64,000 nt of DNA from Rhizaria sp. SCN 62-66. Lineage: Eukaryota; Rhizaria, unplaced. Within the stretch, counting starts at the first letter, position 1. Each line of letters opens with the position of its first letter. The translations under genes and the position numbers were made by a program. The DNA lies in the NCBI GenBank assembly GCA_001724265.1, contig MEDY01000233.1, positions 1 through 64,000 of the forward strand, read 5' to 3'. Shown piece by piece: positions 33,270-45,200 of this stretch. A model generated the notes under the pieces. The model saw only the letters and a list, made by a program, of their open reading frames with translations, did no database searches and was not told the origin of the DNA.

Positions 33270-35827
33270 TCACTCGGTCGCTGCCTCAGCGGCCGCGGCA
33301 GCAGAGGGCGCGGGGACGCGCTTGTGGATGTAGGCGGTGGCAAAGCCCCAGGACATGCGACAGCGGAGGGAGCGCACGGTCACGAGTCCAGGCCCCGGCG
33401 TGAGCTCGGTGGTGAAGGTGACCACGATCGCGCCCTCGCGCAGCGCGAGGCACATGCGTCCGATGCGCTCGATCATCTCTGCGCGCGAGAGAGAGTGAGG
33501 GGCAGAGCGGGGGGCATTGACATGATGCGATGAAGGAGAGGGAAAAGAAAAACAAAAGAAAGAGTAAAGCACAATGAGCTGAGTTTCAATATATCACCAA
33601 GAATTTACCATTCACATGCACTCTCGTGCTCTGTTTATGAGTTGCACGGACGAATCGTATACCGCACAAATGCATCCTGCCGTACCGTCGTCGAAGCAGG
33701 TCGAGTGCGCGAAGACCAGGTCCGCGCGCGACCATTGCGTCCAGTCGAAGAAGGAGCCGTGCACTACGGTCAGCTTGCTGCTGCTGCCAGGCCCGGTCTC
33801 AGTCCCGCTCCCGCACTCGTCCGCGCTCGCGCTGCTGCTGCTTCCACTCGCACTCGCGCTCGCGCTCGCAGCCGCGGTCGAAGACAGAGCTTCTAACTCG
33901 GGACCCTCGGCCTCAGCATCCTTGCTGTCGCCGCAGTCGCCGCAGTTGTTCTGGGGCGCGTGCGCGGCAGTGCTGACGGTGCTGACTGTGAGCGGGCACA
34001 GCGTGAAACGGCGGCCGCTGCGGCCACTGAGCACGCCCGCGCCCGCCGCGGCCGCCGCAGCCGCAATGCCGTCGTCGGCCGCAGCAGTGCGAGCGCGAGC
34101 GTCGATGTCGGTGGCGGCGACCATCAACTATAGAGCGAGAAAGAGTCAATACAAGACATTTCAAACAGTTATAAAAACAAAACGATGTCAAATACATCCA
34201 TTTGATTTCACAAAGTCAGTTTCTAATTGATATCCTCGTTGTTGCAAGTCAAGTCGATTCAGTTCAGCAGTTCTCCGTGATGCAGTCCAAGATGTGTGAC
34301 GTTTGCAGTGTGCCGCGTACCTGAGCGGTGGCGACGGCCTCGTGGTGGAGCCCGGTAAGGAGCTCGACGCCGATGAGCTCGGCGAAGTCGTGCAGCAGCG
34401 CCGCCGCCAGCACACCGCGGCCCGAGCCGGAGCCCAGGTCCACGAACACGCCACCCGCGGGCAGCCACGGCTACGGCGCGAACGAAGCGCAAAAATGATT
34501 AGAACAGCAAGATATTTCATATAAATGAGTGACAATAACAGAAATATTAACATAACAATTACAAACAAATTACGACTGTAACATAGTCTTTACTTAGGAC
34601 CTTATGTTAACGTCTATAGCGTCAAATATCGTAAATAAAAACTGTTTTCTTAAATGAGTGTCGTTAAAATAAAAAGCACTGACCTTGATGTCCCAGAGCA
34701 CGCGGGAGAAGGAGGGGAACTCGACCTCGCCGTAGACCAGCCCCTCGTGGCTCATCGCCGCCTTCGCGCGCTCGATCTCGCACTCGATCACCGCGGCGCC
34801 AGCAGCAGGCGCGGCCGTCGCAGCACCGGGCGCGGCCGCCCCAGCAGTGGCAGCTTCAGCAGCACCACCACCAGCGATGTCAGCAGTGTCAGCTCTCGCA
34901 GCAGAGGAGGCGGCCTTGCTCCCCTTTGCGCTGGCGCGCGCGCCGGCGCCGCGGGGGGGCTTGCGCGCGTAGATCTCGTTGCGCTCGGCGAGCGAGAGGT
35001 CCTTGGCGCGCGTCGTGGAGCACTCGGAGAACAAGATCTGCGGAGCGAGCGGGACATGAACAGGAAATTCAAGTTTCTCGTGAATATGTTGCTATTGTTA
35101 CATCTTTTTGCCACTGCACGCATGATGTATGGTCTAGTTCTACAAGAGTAATAACCGTTTTAAATTATATTTCAAGTGTTTAATTGCATGAATCATGACA
35201 AAAAGATTCTGAAAGAGTTAATATAAGCGATATCTTAGCGTTTTACGTACGTCCCAGCACTTGTTCAAGTGGGCGATCATTGTGGCCTCGCAGACCGCCT
35301 CCCAGCGCAGCCAAAGCAGCTCATAGCACTAACTCGCGGCCGCGCAGCTGCTTTCAACGCTTGCAGTCGCAGCGGGGTCCGCAAGAGCGCCCGCGGGCGA
35401 TGTTGTGGCCGTTGCGGCGATAGTCGAGGCAGGGAATGCGACAGCGGCTGCTGCTTCGGCCGCAGTTGCAGGGAGATTGTCGGCCTCTGCGGCAGACAGG
35501 AGCTCTGCAAGGGCCGCGGGGGTCGTCACCACGTCTGTGTTGATGTGTGTGACGAGCAGAAAAAGTTGTAAAGGTGAGGGTTCGATCGAGAAGCGTGAGA
35601 AAGCAAAGGACGTCGAGGACCTTACAGTTGCTGAAGCAGCGAGGAGCAGGAGTTAGCGACGTACGGGAGAGTGCGTTGAAGCGAGCGGTGTCACGGGAGG
35701 CTAGAAAATCGCACAAGAGAGCGAGTGTGGGGCCATAACGCGCAATGGCAGTGACAGCGGCGGTTTCCGCGGAAGCCGAAACAGCCGGCGTCGCGGTTGC
35801 GGGGAGGAGGACCGCGGCGGCGCTCAT
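33270..35827 (-). CDS. DOT1-like SAM-dependent methyltransferase with internal TAG
   Basis: Six exons (35827-35665, 35534-35251, 35037-34684, 34470-34321, 34127-33686, 33478-33270; stop TGA) give 533 aa including one TAG-coded residue. Donors are GTACGT, GTACGT, GTCAGT, GTACGC and GTACGG. The class I methyltransferase core has YGEVEFPSFSRVLWDI and motif I FVDLGSGSGRG (276-286). It continues with GVE, a strand LTVVHGSFFDW, the DOT1-type ADLVFAHSTCFDD and the final strands GAIVVTFTTELTP. By fold it should methylate a protein, perhaps histone, using S-adenosylmethionine; the substrate is unknown. A disordered Ala/Ser insert of about 90 residues (exon 5) and another in exon 3 interrupt the fold. 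TAG falls at residue 123, just before CYELLWLRWEAVCEATMIAH, which looks like a conserved helix. The gene is divergent from HPt. Confidence 0.88.
35329..35331 (-). other. In-frame TAG inside a conserved exon
   Basis: TAG lies within exon 2 of the methyltransferase. The 26 codons after it run to a GTACGT donor at 35250 in phase 0 and join exon 3 without a break. Stopping at TAG would remove the whole catalytic domain, which is otherwise intact across four more exons. Confidence 0.9.
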
Positions 35828-36469
35828 CGAGAGAAATGGGGTCAACTCAGATCGTCTTAAGTTGAAATAAAGGTATTACAAGTATCGTATACCTAGCTAA
35901 TGTCTTTTACGGCTTATTTTCCGTCAAATGGCAATTTGACACGGCAATCAACCTGTTTTTATCGTCCAGCCACGACTCTCATTGCAACGCCCTCGGGAAG
36001 GACATGCAACGAAGCACTACTTGCTGCATCTGTAATGACTGCCACAATCCGTAGTTAGCGTTGGATCCCGTGCAAGATGGATTTTCGCTTTCTTTTTTTC
36101 TTTATTTTATATAATTTTTCACTCAAAAGCTTTGTTTTCATCTTCAAACACGCGTTTTACGTGAGGACCTTCTTATCCCACCAACCCCACGTGGTCCATT
36201 TTACTATTCATCCGTCGCTGACCATAATAGTCTTTGCATTCTCTTGTGCTTCCACGTTTATTTGATTTTCCTTTGTATATTCTCTCGTTAATCTTTGCTT
36301 TTATACTCACAACATGAAAAAATCACTTGCATTCTGGCCCTGGACAGGCTTCCCCCCTTCAACAGCTCTTTCCCCGTTGCTGCTGTCCGCCTCCCCCGTT
36401 CCCCCACCTCACCGCCTCCCACGCCCCCACAGCCCTGCCCCTTGTGCGCCCCGCTTTTTCTACTACCCA
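35828..36469. promoter_or_regulatory. Divergent intergenic region, 642 bp
   Basis: This spacer lies between the methyltransferase (-) and the HPt gene (+). The HPt side is strongly pyrimidine-rich from about 36350. An AT-rich core lies near 36080-36130. No other gene is supported. Confidence 0.4.
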
Positions 36470-37216
36470 ATGTCTTCCCTGCGCGCCCCCGAGCATCCGT
36501 TCCCGTCGCTGTCGTCGCTCTCCGCGCCCGCCCAGGCGCTGCTGGCGGCGCACTCGTGGCCCGGAGAGCCTACGGGCACGGTGTTCCTCGACCGCGCGCA
36601 CCTCATCGAGGCCGCGGGCGACTGGGAGTTCGCCGCCGAGCTGCTGACGGACATGCTGGCCGAGCTGGCCACGGCGCTGCCCGCGATCGAGGACGTGGCC
36701 TTCCTGGGCGGCAACTGCGACTCGACGCTCGACACCTCAATGCCCACCTCGGTGCGCGCGCTCTCGCAGGCCGACGCCGCCGCGCTGGGCAAGACCGCGC
36801 ACGGGCTCAAGGGCGCCGCGCTCAACCTCGGCCTGCAGCAGTGCGCGCGCGCCGCGCAGGGCGTCGAGCTCATCGGCAAGACCCTTGCCGAGCGTGCCGC
36901 CGCCGCGGGAGGGCAGTGGGAGAGTATTGACCAGGGTACGCCAAGACAGACCAAAACATTGAATGAGCTCTTTATGCCGAAGATTAGTATCTAGTGTTGT
37001 TAATTTGAGATATAGCTATATATTATGTATATATTTGCAATATATCTCACTGTAATGTTTTATCTTGTTTTCTCACCATTTATGTTCTCTCGTATTCGCT
37101 CTTTATTCCTCAAATCGCCAGAGCTCTTCTCGCTGCTGCCGCCTCTGTGCGCCCGCCTGCGCGCGCTGCACATCGACCTGCAGACACTCGTCGAGGCCGG
37201 CTTCCAGAACGAGTGA
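36470..37216 (+). CDS. Histidine phosphotransfer (HPt) protein
   Basis: Two exons (36470-36935 and 37122-37216; intron GTACGC...CGCCAG; stop TGA) give 186 aa. The HPt motif is AHGLKGAALNLG with the phospho-acceptor His111; it lies in the four-helix bundle that spans about residues 40-185. By family such proteins relay phosphate from hybrid histidine kinases to response regulators in a two-component phosphorelay. No kinase or receiver domain is attached and none is in the window, so this is a stand-alone carrier. A 30-residue insert before the His helix (GGNCDSTLDTSMPTS) is longer than in yeast Ypd1. Exon 2 supplies the last helix (LFSLLPPLCARLRALHIDLQ). The start is the ATG at 36470; the frame is open upstream but in pyrimidine-rich leader. 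Confidence 0.9.
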
Positions 37217-37288
37217 GCTCCCGCCCCGGGCCCGCCCAGGCTCTTGCACGCCTGCACGCCTGGGCATGGCACGCCTGGGCACGCCAGT

Positions 37289-37312
37289 GGACGCGGACGC
37301 GGACGCGGACGC
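37289..37312 (+). repeat. GGACGC hexamer, four copies
   Basis: Four perfect tandem copies of GGACGC lie in the 3' flank of the HPt gene. This is a simple sequence repeat of no known role. Confidence 0.95.
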
Positions 37313-37480
37313 GCGCGCTGGCTGCACTCAGGTGTGCAGCTCGCGTGTGCCGCCCACGTGTGCCAAGAGAGAGAGCGCCTGGAGCGTCCTCTCTTCGCTC
37401 GCTGACTCGTCGAATAACGACGAGTGGGTGACGCCCCTCGGTCTGTGACCTGACCTGCGCTGTCCGCCAGTCTGCCGCCG

Positions 37481-37529
37481 CATCGCGCATCGCGCATCGC
37501 GCATCGCGCATCGCGCATCGCGCATCGCA
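37481..37529 (+). repeat. CATCGCG heptamer, seven copies
   Basis: Six perfect copies and one with a terminal change (CATCGCA) are directly tandem. There are no spacers, so this is a minisatellite and not a CRISPR array. Confidence 0.95.
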
Positions 37530-38465
37530 CGTCGTGCGGTGGCGGCGGCTGACGACTGCTGCGCTGCGCTGCTGCATCGGGCACTCGGCGACCGGGAGGT
37601 GCGCTCTTACGCACACATGCGAATCGCACACAAGTGTTACCTATGTCCGTCCGTGTGGCTTTGTGTGGGTGCATGTTGTCTGTGTCCTCGTGTCTAGGAG
37701 GGCTGGGTACGCCTCCGCGGCTGTGTAGGACAGCGGTTAACCGTGATTTACTATGAAGTTAACTTCTGTCTGTCACTGACGTGATTCCTTTTTTGACGGT
37801 CTTCTCTCTTCTTGTGTGTGTTTGTTTGTCTTTTTGTTTAATGTTGTCAACGACGCACTTCACACTCCGACTTATAGTGTGGCTTTTACTTTTACTACTA
37901 CTCTTACTACTGCGAGTACCAATTGACTGTGTATGCTCTCGAAATACGACATGCGTGTACGGATATGGCTTAATGATTTTTTCAAGAAACGCAAAAGAAA
38001 TGAAGCTTTTTTTTGGTACACAAAACACTAAGTATTCGACTTGTGCGTGTGGCAATGACATGTCACAAGTGCACGCGTCGACTCGTACACGCATCATTAT
38101 CACTTATTCGCATGATTATCTTGTTTTTCTCTGTCTCGTTCGTAGCGCTTGTATGCAATGAGTTTGGTTGCACGCAAGGATAACTAAAGCAAGGTCTTTT
38201 TTTATTCGTCTCCACAACTACATATCTGACAACTTAACGATTAGCTTATTACAATTAAGAATAATTCTCACCGCTACAACAATTTCAACATCCAATAAAC
38301 AATTTTCGTAATCATCTCCAGCGACCACAGGCTGCAATACGAGAGTGTCAAAAATTAAGAGATCGTGCCTGTGCGCTCGTTGTCTGTCGTGGACAGCGCG
38401 CGAGCGCAAAAAAACGGTGTGCCGACGTACATGTGGGGGGGCCAAGCAGTCGTGGAAAAAAATCC

Positions 38466-38470
38466 AAAAA
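38466..38470 (-). terminator. Pol III terminator of tRNA-Asp
   Basis: Five T on the tRNA strand, 5 nt after the mature 3' end; this is the normal RNA polymerase III stop signal. Confidence 0.85.
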
Positions 38471-38475
38471 TAAAG

Positions 38476-38547
38476 CTCTCTGACCGGGAATTGAACCCGG
38501 GTCTCCTCCGTGACAGGGAGGAATACTAGCCACTATACTATCAGAGA
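38476..38547 (-). tRNA. tRNA-Asp (GTC)
   Basis: 72 nt with no intron. The acceptor stem TCTCTGA pairs with TCAGAGA. The anticodon loop CTGTCAC gives anticodon GTC on a CCTCC/GGAGG-type stem. The T arm is CCGGG-TTCAATT-CCCGG, and the base after the acceptor is G, the usual discriminator of tRNA-Asp. The D arm reads AGTATAGTGGCTAGTAT, a normal A box. A T5 run on the transcribed strand (38470-38466) follows as the RNA polymerase III terminator. It decodes GAC and GAU. No other tRNA was found in the window, in particular none with anticodon CTA that would read UAG. Confidence 0.97.
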
Positions 38548-39296
38548 TTAGTGGAGAAACGGACGAAATTTTGTACTTAAATAGGACATTAATTAGGTAA
38601 AAAATGAAGGAGATATAAGACACGTTTTATAGATTTGTCTAGGTTTTTGAAATCAATGCCAGGCTTATATTTGTTATATATTAAAAAATTAACCCACATA
38701 GACACAACAATTAAGCGTGGGAGGAATACACAGATGAAAAACGGCCTCATGCATCGCGGAGCGTTGCCGTTGGCCACGGTGGTGGAGAGACCAACTGGCC
38801 AGCGTGACCGACGAGTCGAAAAGGAAAAGGGGAAGATGGCTAGGAGATGTTGTCGTGTACAGTGTGTCCTGAGTTCTAAAGCACTACAATTTTGTTACTG
38901 CCGGGTTTACAAATATATATTTTGCTGGGATTTAATTCTACATATGCGTGTTTCGTCGTTTGTTATTGTCAAAAGTAAATTGGGAGAGACGTCACTTGGT
39001 TGTCAGTTGAATGGCAAGTAGATTTGCGAGATAAACACTTTGTCGTACGACTGTTTGTCTTTAGTTGTGTTAAGATCCAATGAACGCTTGCACTCTAAGC
39101 GTTTTCGTTTCTCACAAACATATGCACCCACATTTTACGCCAATTTTGAAGCTTTTCTCAAGTGTGTCCGAGCCCTCCTCTTCTCGGTGACCTCGCACTC
39201 CTGAGTTTCCACTAGGGGCGAACCAGGACTTCATAGTCTTTTTAAGACATTTTAACGCTTGGATTTTGGTAGATCACAACGTGTTCTACAAGAATA
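38548..39296. other. Intergenic region, 749 bp
   Basis: This lies between tRNA-Asp and the giant GPS protein. It is AT-rich; one frame of 128 codons is open on the + strand (38635-39021) but has non-coding composition. The promoter of the giant gene should be here. Confidence 0.45.
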
Positions 39297-42200
39297 ATGA
39301 GCGCGCATTGCGTTTTACGAGTATCCAGACTCGTCCACACCTTCTTTGCGACGTGGGCTCTGCTCCTCGCCACTCTCAGCTCCCCCAGCACAATATTCTC
39401 CGTCAATGCCCGTACGTCGCTCAATTCTCTCTATATACCGGTTATATGAAGGAAAAATGCCTTTTGTGGGAGTATATCCCGCTTTCAATCCCAGAATGTG
39501 CGATTTACCCCTTAACTCACACTATATCCATGATGTCCGGACTATTCCCTCTCCACTTCGTCACTCCCACTCCTCTTCTCGCTCAACCTCCGCGCCGTGC
39601 CCAGAACTCTTGACGGACCCTCCGTCACAGGTCAGCCATATCAGTGGCGCGACTGTGAGCGCGGATGCGTTTCTGGGCACGACGACGTGCTTAGTGTCGC
39701 ACCTCTACACGCGTTCTGGCGAGAACGTCGACAACTCTCTCCGCATCACGCTAGTCGGCTTCCTGGGGCTAGGCCTCGTCGAGCGCTCGGGGCCCAGTCC
39801 GCGGCTGCTGGTGCACGAGCGGCCAATTTGGGGCGTCGATGCTGGAGCCACGTCAGCGTAGCATAGCGTGTTCAGCGGAGCGGTCTATAACAACACCTCG
39901 GCAGACAGCAACTACGAGTCGACTTGCACCGTCCAGTCGGGCAGTGCAACTGTGACGGCCTCGCTTGCGTACAAGGCGGAGCTGCATACCGACAACATCA
40001 ACTGGAACCGATGGCTGGAGATCAAGAGTGACACCCCCGACGGAGGCTTCATGAAGGACTTGCAGAACCAAATGCTCGCGAGCAGCGGGCGCGTCAATGA
40101 AGACTCACTCTCGCTCATCATCACGTGTTCTGTACGTCACACAAAGTTAATTATATTTTTATCCATGATACTAGGATGATTTCGATTTATATGGCAGTCA
40201 TTACATGGTAAAAGTTTAAGAATCCTCCGTTTTACACATTTTTCATCTTACAACTCTTTCTGACAAACTCTTATGGTTATCTTAATTTACAGGGCTTTTC
40301 GTATACGCGTGCGAAGATGATGGACATGCGCATGATGCGCGTTGCCTTTGACTATGGCGGCACACTCGCAGCCGCAAACACCGGCTGCGTGTACCAGCCT
40401 CCGCCGACGCAGCGTCTATACGGCAACCCAATCGCGACGGTCACGCCTCCTGTAGTCACAGCAACGCCCGGTGAGTACGAGTCGTTTATCGCGGTAACGT
40501 TTGTTGCGACATCGTTCTTCTTGCCCGTCACGGACCCGCTGGAACTTGTGCTTATGCTCAACGGCCTTAAGTTCACGAAACACAACGCACTGGCGTTAGC
40601 GGGCGACGAGTGCACTCTGACGCACGGCACCACGGCGTACGTCAACGCCAACGCTGGCGGCGGCGCGACGGAGACGATCGCATTTACGCCGCTGTCAGTC
40701 GCCACTACGGCGCAGGTGCCGCATATTCTGCGTTGCCCAATGCGCGGCGTGCCCACAACGCGCGCCAGCTCCGCATTGGCGAATTCGTTCACGCTCGCGC
40801 TCACTTCGGGCGCGGGGGAAGTGCTGACCACCACCGTGGCCGACAACGCCTTCACATCAGGCTCATTAACGGCACACGTCGCCGCATGCACGCCCTACGC
40901 CGAAGACGGCATGATGGGATCCTGCGTGCTAATTGCAACGCTGTCTACGGCGCCAGCGTTTGTCGTGGATAAGGTGTTTCTGTCCCCAACGTCCATGTCA
41001 AACTCAACCACGGGCAACTTTGCCAACCTGTCTCTCTCGCTCACTTTTTTTGATCCCGTGACGGGTGACTCGGTAAATGTGCCGTCGTCGTACATTTGGG
41101 CTAACAGCGGCGAGTGCGAGGCGTTGCTTCCGGCCGGTTCGGCCGCCAAGTCCATGGGCACCAGCATCCTGATCGGCACTCTCCACAACTTCCCCGTGGT
41201 CACGACGGCGCTGTCGGATGAGATGTCAACGATCTCCTACGCCGTCTTTGGACATCAGCCCAACGTGAACTCGCTTATGCAGGAGTTTGAGTACACAACC
41301 TCGGTCAACTTGCGCACAGCGGGCTCCAAACTCGCAATAGGAGAGGCGCCCGCCCTCGCGTTTCACTACTGGGCCTACGCGACGGCCATGCCGACACCGT
41401 GCGTGCTTGCGCTTATCCTGACCAACGTCAACAATGCTGCCAACGCTGATGTGTTCGAGGTTGAAAACGCGTATCAAGTCTTCAAAGAGCTGAATGACTT
41501 GACGTGCGTTGCCACGTTTCCGGGAGGCACCACCGAGACCTTTGACGTCGGAAGCGGGATCACGCTGCCAACCGCGGGCGACACATCACTGCGTCTCAAG
41601 CTTAATCTTGGCGGCAACACGCTCCTCGATTTTGGCGGCGCTGTGCTTGTCAAGTGCACAACTTCTATGGACGCACTGCTGGAGAACCCCGATGAGTATG
41701 CGGCGTCCGCTGCACGCATGCACGTGCTTGGAGCAGACGGCGTGACTCGCGCAGGCACAGTACTTGAGTACCCGCTCAGCGCCGACGCGCGGCCCGGCGT
41801 TGCAACGACGACGTGGGATGACTGCACAGGCACACAGCGCGTGGCTAACATAATCGTCTCGGGCCCAGAGGCTTTGTTCCCAAACAAGAACCAAGTCGTC
41901 TCCCTGGCGCAGACGAAGCACCGCTATTCAGCGTATTACGGCACGGACTTTGAGTCGATAGCGGTTGCAGGCGTATCTTTCTCATGCCTGCTTGACAGTG
42001 TCACAGGTTCCACTATGCCTACGGCACTGAGCTTGAGCGTAAGCGTGCCATATGTCGGGCAGCTCAACATTAACACGCTGAGTCAGGGACAAACATGCCT
42101 GCTATTGCATGTGCGCCTTGTCTTTACACAAATCGCTGCGTTTATTAATACGTGTCACGGCGCTCTCTTTGTGCGCTCAGTCTTTGTTGGCTTGAAATGG

Positions 42201-45200
42201 GGTGTTTCTGAGCTGCTGAGCTCTGAGACGTACCGTAACGTGCGTCCGCCAATCGTGCAGTGGGAGAAGTCGCCGCTACCGTCACCCCTTTACAGCGCGT
42301 CGCCCCTGATTAACACGCTGACCGTTATCTATGTCACTGCTGACCGGTGGGAGGATCCCAATCTGAACTTTTTAGTCCCAAGCCTCTGGACACTATCATC
42401 AGCATGCACAGTCACTTACACTTGGCTGCTTAAGTCAGGCAGCGCCTTGCAGACTCTCACTAACACGCGTACAATTGCGCAGGTCTCCGCAGCCGCCATG
42501 ACCGCCAGCACACAATTTCAAAACGACAAGTCCGGCCTGCCAACCGTTGCTGGCACACTTAATGCGTTCAATAGCTTCCGGCTGCACATGAAGCTGATGT
42601 GTACTGTCGTGTCAACGCCCCATACGCAGTTGTCACTGCAGTTTGGTCTGGATGCCACTCAACGTGTGTTTGTGCCGCTTGCACGCGTCCCGTGGGCCGC
42701 ACTTAAGGTCTTTGCGCACACAGACTACTCTCGATTCGACCCTGTAACGGGCACAAAGTCTGAGGTCGCAAAGCTTCTCACACCCATAGAGCTCAGGGTC
42801 TGCGTTGCGGGCAACTATTACGAGGACTACACGCAGCGTTGGGCGCAGGAAATTGCAACACAAGGCTTGAACGCGGCATATGACGCGATTTTTGTTGTTA
42901 CGCCGCCTTCATCTACAATGTCTCTAATTGCGAACTCAAGTTATACGCACACCACTTCTGCCACCGCTGTTGTCTACGCACTGCCCCCACTAACCGGCAC
43001 ACTAGCCGCAAACTGGCTTGATATGGATTTGCAGCCGCGCATTGAGTTTCGCGGTTCTGGTTGGATCCATCTTGCGGTGGCGGTGAACATTTCCTCAAGT
43101 GTGACAAACTTGCTCGAAACAAGTATCTTCATCCAGGCTACATGCTCGCTCGCTCTTTTTACCACTGCGCTTGCGACGACTACAGGCACACCTGTTGTTG
43201 CGGTGCCGTCGCCCGCAGGCTCCGGCGACGAGTGGCCCGTAGGCTCAACCATCACGGCAAGTTGTGACACTGGTTACTCCTTTGACGGCACCATCTCAAC
43301 CATAGGCGATTACAGTTTCACGTGTAGTAGCTTTAACGTTTGGACTTCCACGATAGGCACACTTAGCACCTGCGTGCGCGTGCCAGTATGTCTCCAAAAG
43401 TCGTTCGGTGCGGGCGTAGTAACTCCGACAATGCAGGATATGGATAGTCTTGATGCTATAACTACCGCCAGCTGCGATGATGGCTACACGGCGCGCGATG
43501 ATCTTCCGTCATCCGCGATCTACAAGTGCACGCAGACGGGTTCTGATGAGTACAATTGGAGCCTTGACGTCAATGAGATTGCAATTGTGTGTGTTCCACA
43601 CTGCATTCCAATTGCAGACTATGACCCAAACATTGACACAGTTATCTACTCCGGCAACGGAGAGCCTGCACTGTACAACGTTGCTACGGTTACAAGCTGT
43701 GCAACAGGTTTTATGATAAACCCAGTGCTATTGGCGCTGCAGTGTGAGCTGGATCAGCTCATAAACTCTGCGTGGTCTCAGCCCGCATCGTACATAGCTG
43801 ACAGCGTGTGTCTTCGTGTTGCTTGTCCGGTGCCCTTTGTCGACAGTACAGGCACCGTGTACACGTACACGTTCAACTCCACCACGCTGACCGGCACACC
43901 CACAGCCTTTGCCGAGACCACTGCGGCTGCTGTCTCGTGTCTGCCCGAGTATGAACTTCCCACGGGCGGCGTCTACAGCACAATCTGCGACGTTGCAGGC
44001 TGGGCTGACGCCGCACTCACAATGTGCGTGCCCAAGACGTGCCCCGAGTTCCCGCTCACGGGCTACAGCAACGTCGTTGCCTCAGGAACAACATCTGTGG
44101 TTGGTGATGAGTTCAGACCGGTCTGCGAATAGCACTGGGTTGCGCCCAACGATGACAAGGCCGTGTACACATGTGAGCTCAAGGGCGATCTTTCAGCTGA
44201 CTGGCGCGAAAACGCCACTGTAACGCCGCCAGTGTGTGTTGAAGGATGTGCGGCTCTGGAAGTGCCCATTGGTGGGAATTGGCAGTTCATAAGCGGTTAC
44301 AGCAGCGGCACGGTTCCAACAGTTGGCGCGACGGCCAACATTGTTTGCGACTACGGGTACACACTTGACCCACCGCTCGCGGTCGCGCCGCCCGTTTGTG
44401 TTGACAATGGGGATGGTACGCGTTTGTGGGACCGCGATGGTAGCAATGAGTGCGTTGAGGCATGTCCACAGGCGCCGCCGCAGTCCAACACACTTTTTGG
44501 CGTGTGGATCAACGATGCCACGAGTGCTGTGATGAATTGGTCTGTTGCAGCACCAGTTGGCACCCAAGTCATTCTGACGTGCTTGCCAGGCTACGCAGTC
44601 AACGGTATTGACGGTGACTATACGATTCAAAGCACGTGCCTGCAGGACAAGACGTGGAGCACAGCTAACAGTGTGGATGTATGCGAGCCCCGTACCTGCC
44701 CGCTCTACGCGGCAGACGCGTCATTTGAGTCATTCACCACAGTGCTTGTGCTTGGTGCCACCGCAAGTGTGGTTTGTGCAACTAACTTTATTTCGCTCTC
44801 GGAACACGCGAGTGCAATGGTTGAATGCCGCGTTAGTTCCGCGGACAATGTGACAATGGAAAACGTTGTCACCAACGTCGAAGGCCTGCCTACTTGCGTG
44901 CCGCAGTGCCCTGCGGTGACAATGGGGTCTAACTGGCTGAACATGAGCTATTCCACCGGCACTTACGCAACCGAGGGTGCTGTCCTTAATATCTCCTGCA
45001 AAAGCTCGTTTGTGCTTGATCCCATGCTGGATACGTATCAATGTTCCATGGTCTCTCCAGGTGTCGTTGATTGGAGCCCCTCAGGCATCTCGAACATTGA
45101 CCCTTGTATCGCGGGCTGTTCACCACCAGTGCGCGCAAGCACAACAGTGGTTGAATATTACCAGAGCGGCAGTTCTGACCCGGTCACTCTCGAAGGCTCA

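Larger units (their letters stand above)
37217..38475. other. Intergenic region with short repeats, 1.26 kb
   Basis: The first 330 bp after the HPt gene is GC-rich and repetitive: CACGCCTGGGC-type units, then a hexamer and a heptamer array. From about 37600 on it is AT-rich. Open frames here have neither family similarity nor the local codon bias. An A-run at 38466-38470 is the tRNA terminator. Confidence 0.5.

Noticed and set aside
35841-35845. Earlier start for the methyltransferase at 35845
   Set aside because: That codon is TTG, not ATG; the first ATG in frame is at 35827.
37481-37529. Possible CRISPR-like array
   Set aside because: The units are directly tandem 7-mers without spacers, in a nuclear eukaryotic genome.
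37781-38161. A 126-codon frame with a Leu run
   Set aside because: AT-rich non-coding composition with T-rich tracts; neither conserved nor in local codon bias.
39406-39630. ATG at 39406 as start of the giant GPS protein without an upstream intron
   Set aside because: It gives no signal peptide, and a GTACGT donor lies directly after it; the ATG at 39297 yields a strong signal peptide that splices in phase to 39605.
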